A stretch of 64,000 nt of DNA, taken from NCBI GenBank assembly GCA_003235475.1, contig QJWC01000087.1:1-64000 (forward strand), read 5' to 3'. The notes under the pieces were generated by a model, which searched no databases, was not told the DNA's origin, and saw only the letters and a program-made list of their open reading frames with translations. A program made the translations under genes and the position numbers. Below are positions 62,829-64,000 of the stretch, in pieces. Each line of letters begins with the position of its first letter. Position 1 is the stretch's first letter. Source of the stretch: Acidimicrobiia bacterium. Lineage in GTDB: Bacteria; Actinomycetota; Acidimicrobiia; Spongiisociales; UBA5794.

Positions 62829-63488
62829 TCAGCAGCCGATGACCCGTCGGGCCGTGATCACCTGGTCTGCGAACATCTCCCCATCCGCGAGTGTCCGGAG
62901 ATGGTCGAGGCTCTCCGCGAGCGGCCCTTCAGCGGTCGCGTCCCCTGATGCGACCTTCGACAGGAGACCGAACGAGGTCGAAAGCGCGGCATCCGGCTCG
63001 GAACCGGCGCGCTGCGCTGCCTCGGCCGCAGAAGCGAACGAGATGGCCGCGTCGTCGTACATGCCGGCGGTGAGTTCGTGCGCGCCCACCATCCAGTGCG
63101 CCCTCGAGATCGCGAGATCGCCTTTGTCGAGGAACTCGGCGTAGGCGAGATTGCCCTTCGCCGCATCGAGCCCGGCAGCCGCCTCGGTGGGGGAGACGTC
63201 GATGCCCTGCTCGTCCCACCCCGGCCATGTGAACGATGCGATGTTGTAAAGGGTTGCCTTCACGCCGGAGAGGGCATCGTGCTCACCTTCGGGAGTAGAA
63301 GCGCTCTTCGCTACTGCAAGGAGTCGGCCGATCGACGAGTACCCGATGGCAAGAACATGGTGCAGGTTCCGGCGCTTCCAATACGCGTCCTTGAGGGCCG
63401 TGTCACATGCAACTCTCACATCCTCATCGCTCGTGTTGGCGAGATCTTCGAGGATCGCTGCTGCGGTGAATCGCGGGGTGATCGGCAT
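62829..63488 (-). CDS. Helical protein of unknown function
   Basis: A 219-residue, largely alpha-helical, Ala-rich, soluble protein. Segments such as AAILEDLANTSDEDVRVACDTALKD and AEAAQRAGSEPDAALSTSFGLLSK suggest packed helices of TPR or similar type, but no family is recognised. The C-terminus ends in RRVIGC with a final cysteine. Start at ATG 63488 after TAGCGT plus 7 bases; a GTG at 63497 would be inside the promoter. It lies between pyrB and a deaminase, both involved in nucleotide metabolism, but no link is shown. Confidence 0.7.
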   Translation of the reverse strand: MPITPRFTAAAILEDLANTSDEDVRVACDTALKDAYWKRRNLHHVLAIGYSSIGRLLAVAKSASTPEGEHDALSGVKATLYNIASFTWPGWDEQGIDVSPTEAAAGLDAAKGNLAYAEFLDKGDLAISRAHWMVGAHELTAGMYDDAAISFASAAEAAQRAGSEPDAALSTSFGLLSKVASGDATAEGPLAESLDHLRTLADGEMFADQVITARRVIGC

Positions 63489-63495
63489 GACCCCC

Positions 63496-63501
63496 ACGCT
63501 A
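63496..63501 (-). promoter_or_regulatory. -10 element of the 62829-63488 gene (leaderless type)
   Basis: TAGCGT on the minus strand, 7 bases before the ATG at 63488. Confidence 0.5.
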
Positions 63502-63583
63502 CACGGCGAGCACCATCGCTCGTCCCGGCATGCCGGGACGCGTCACCTAGGATCGCGGTGCATCTCGCGAACTGGACATTGCA

Positions 63584-64000
63584 GTGGAGTACAACCAGCC
63601 AACCGACGACGATCTCGCTGCCCTGGTTTCCGACAGGGCCGCCTTCGTCGACCGCGTGTTGTCAGTGATTTCCGATGAGATCGTGCCGCTCACCGAGAAG
63701 GGCGTCCGCGGGGGAAGCAAGATCTTCGGGGGCGCGGTCCTCGCGAAACACGATCTCTCGACGGTCGTCGCCGTCACGAACGAGGAAACCACGAACCCCC
63801 TCCATCACGGCGAGATCGCGACGATCAACGCGTTCTATGCGATCCCACAGTCGGATCGGCCAGCCGCGAAGGACACCATCTTCCTCAGCACCCATGAACC
63901 GTGTCCGCTGTGCCTGGGCGGGATCACGTGGGGAGGGTGGGACAACTTCTTCTACTTCTTCAGCTACGCGGACACGAAGGACGCCTTTGCCATCCCACAC
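63584..64000 (+). CDS. Nucleoside/cytidine deaminase-like protein, N-terminal part (runs off the window)
   Basis: 139 codons are visible from GTG 63584. The zinc deaminase signature is present: HHGEIATI (zinc His and catalytic Glu) and EPCPLCLGGITW (two zinc cysteines, PCxxC). The middle VAVTNEETTNPL with a flanking N-terminal region is longer than in simple tRNA or cytidine deaminases. It is likely a deaminase of the CDA/tadA superfamily, substrate unknown. The C-terminus lies beyond 64000. No Shine-Dalgarno is obvious before the GTG. Confidence 0.75.
   Translation, partial: MEYNQPTDDDLAALVSDRAAFVDRVLSVISDEIVPLTEKGVRGGSKIFGGAVLAKHDLSTVVAVTNEETTNPLHHGEIATINAFYAIPQSDRPAAKDTIFLSTHEPCPLCLGGITWGGWDNFFYFFSYADTKDAFAIPH

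Overview
The window is 64 kb of gene-dense, high-GC DNA (about two-thirds G+C by eye) from the chromosome of an actinobacterium. The evidence is a complete Pup-proteasome locus (mpa, dop, pup, prcB, prcA, pafA, pafB, pafC, tatA, tatC, helY), a DUF4193 protein, a GarA-type FHA protein next to an FtsR-type MerR regulator, polyphosphate glucokinase and an LldD2-type lactate dehydrogenase. From memory, several blocks keep the Mycobacterium tuberculosis order (Rv2118c-Rv2092c, Rv1693-Rv1713 in part, Rv1822-Rv1830 in part). The proteins diverge enough to suggest a deep branch such as Acidimicrobiia; that placement is inference.

Layout. 1-2.5 kb: end of an MFS transporter (-), then four tiny membrane proteins overlapping into tRNA m1A58 methyltransferase (+). 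2.5-16 kb: ferredoxin (-), proteasome/pupylation cluster, pafBC, Tat translocase, HelY helicase, lipid kinase. 16-19.2 kb: DUF4193 protein, polyprenol-phosphate mannosyltransferase, GNAT, M20 peptidase. 19.2-33.9 kb: tlyA, nadK, recN, pyrG, xerD, a DksA/TraR protein, an HD protein, scpA, scpB, rluB, aroA, cmk, ispH (-), a PDZ/radical-SAM DUF512 protein, der. 33.9-38.7 kb: acyl-CoA carboxylase beta subunit, tRNA-Pro(GGG), a DUF222/HNH endonuclease of different codon style, nitroreductase (-), DM13 and VOC proteins. 38.7-45.5 kb: DUF6941 protein, pgsA-like, gcvH, garA-like, ftsR-like, D,D-carboxypeptidase, hpt, DUF151 nuclease, ion channel, second MerR, a PD-(D/E)XK-like protein. 45.5-53 kb: gcvT, unknown gene, ppgK, lipase-like hydrolase, adenosine deaminase and PEBP (-), MBL-fold protein, yqgE, rnhB, maf. 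53-64 kb: ALDH (-), SDR, a TrmH/HIBADH/ADH/LldD2 block (-), ppk2, M24 peptidase, pyrB (-), unknown (-), start of a deaminase.

How it works together. The first third handles protein turnover (pupylation, proteasome, PafBC) and export. The middle is a housekeeping run for cofactors, chromosome segregation, nucleotide, shikimate and isoprenoid synthesis. PpgK and PPK2 both consume polyphosphate. GcvH and GcvT are parts of the glycine cleavage system. Gene packing is extreme: many stop/start pairs share four bases (ATGA, GTGA and, twice, CTGA), implying translational coupling. About fifteen transcription-unit heads instead show a TANNNT hexamer ending 6-7 bases before the start codon and no Shine-Dalgarno, the signature of leaderless mRNAs.

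I found no prophage, insertion sequence, CRISPR array or defence island, no gene-free gap over 300 bases and no convincing intrinsic terminator except a possible attenuator ahead of pyrB. The most interesting signals are start-codon anomalies that hide whole N-terminal domains (tlyA, rluB, the PD-(D/E)XK-like gene), an in-frame duplication of the last 18 codons of pyrB beyond its stop, and the leaderless promoter set.
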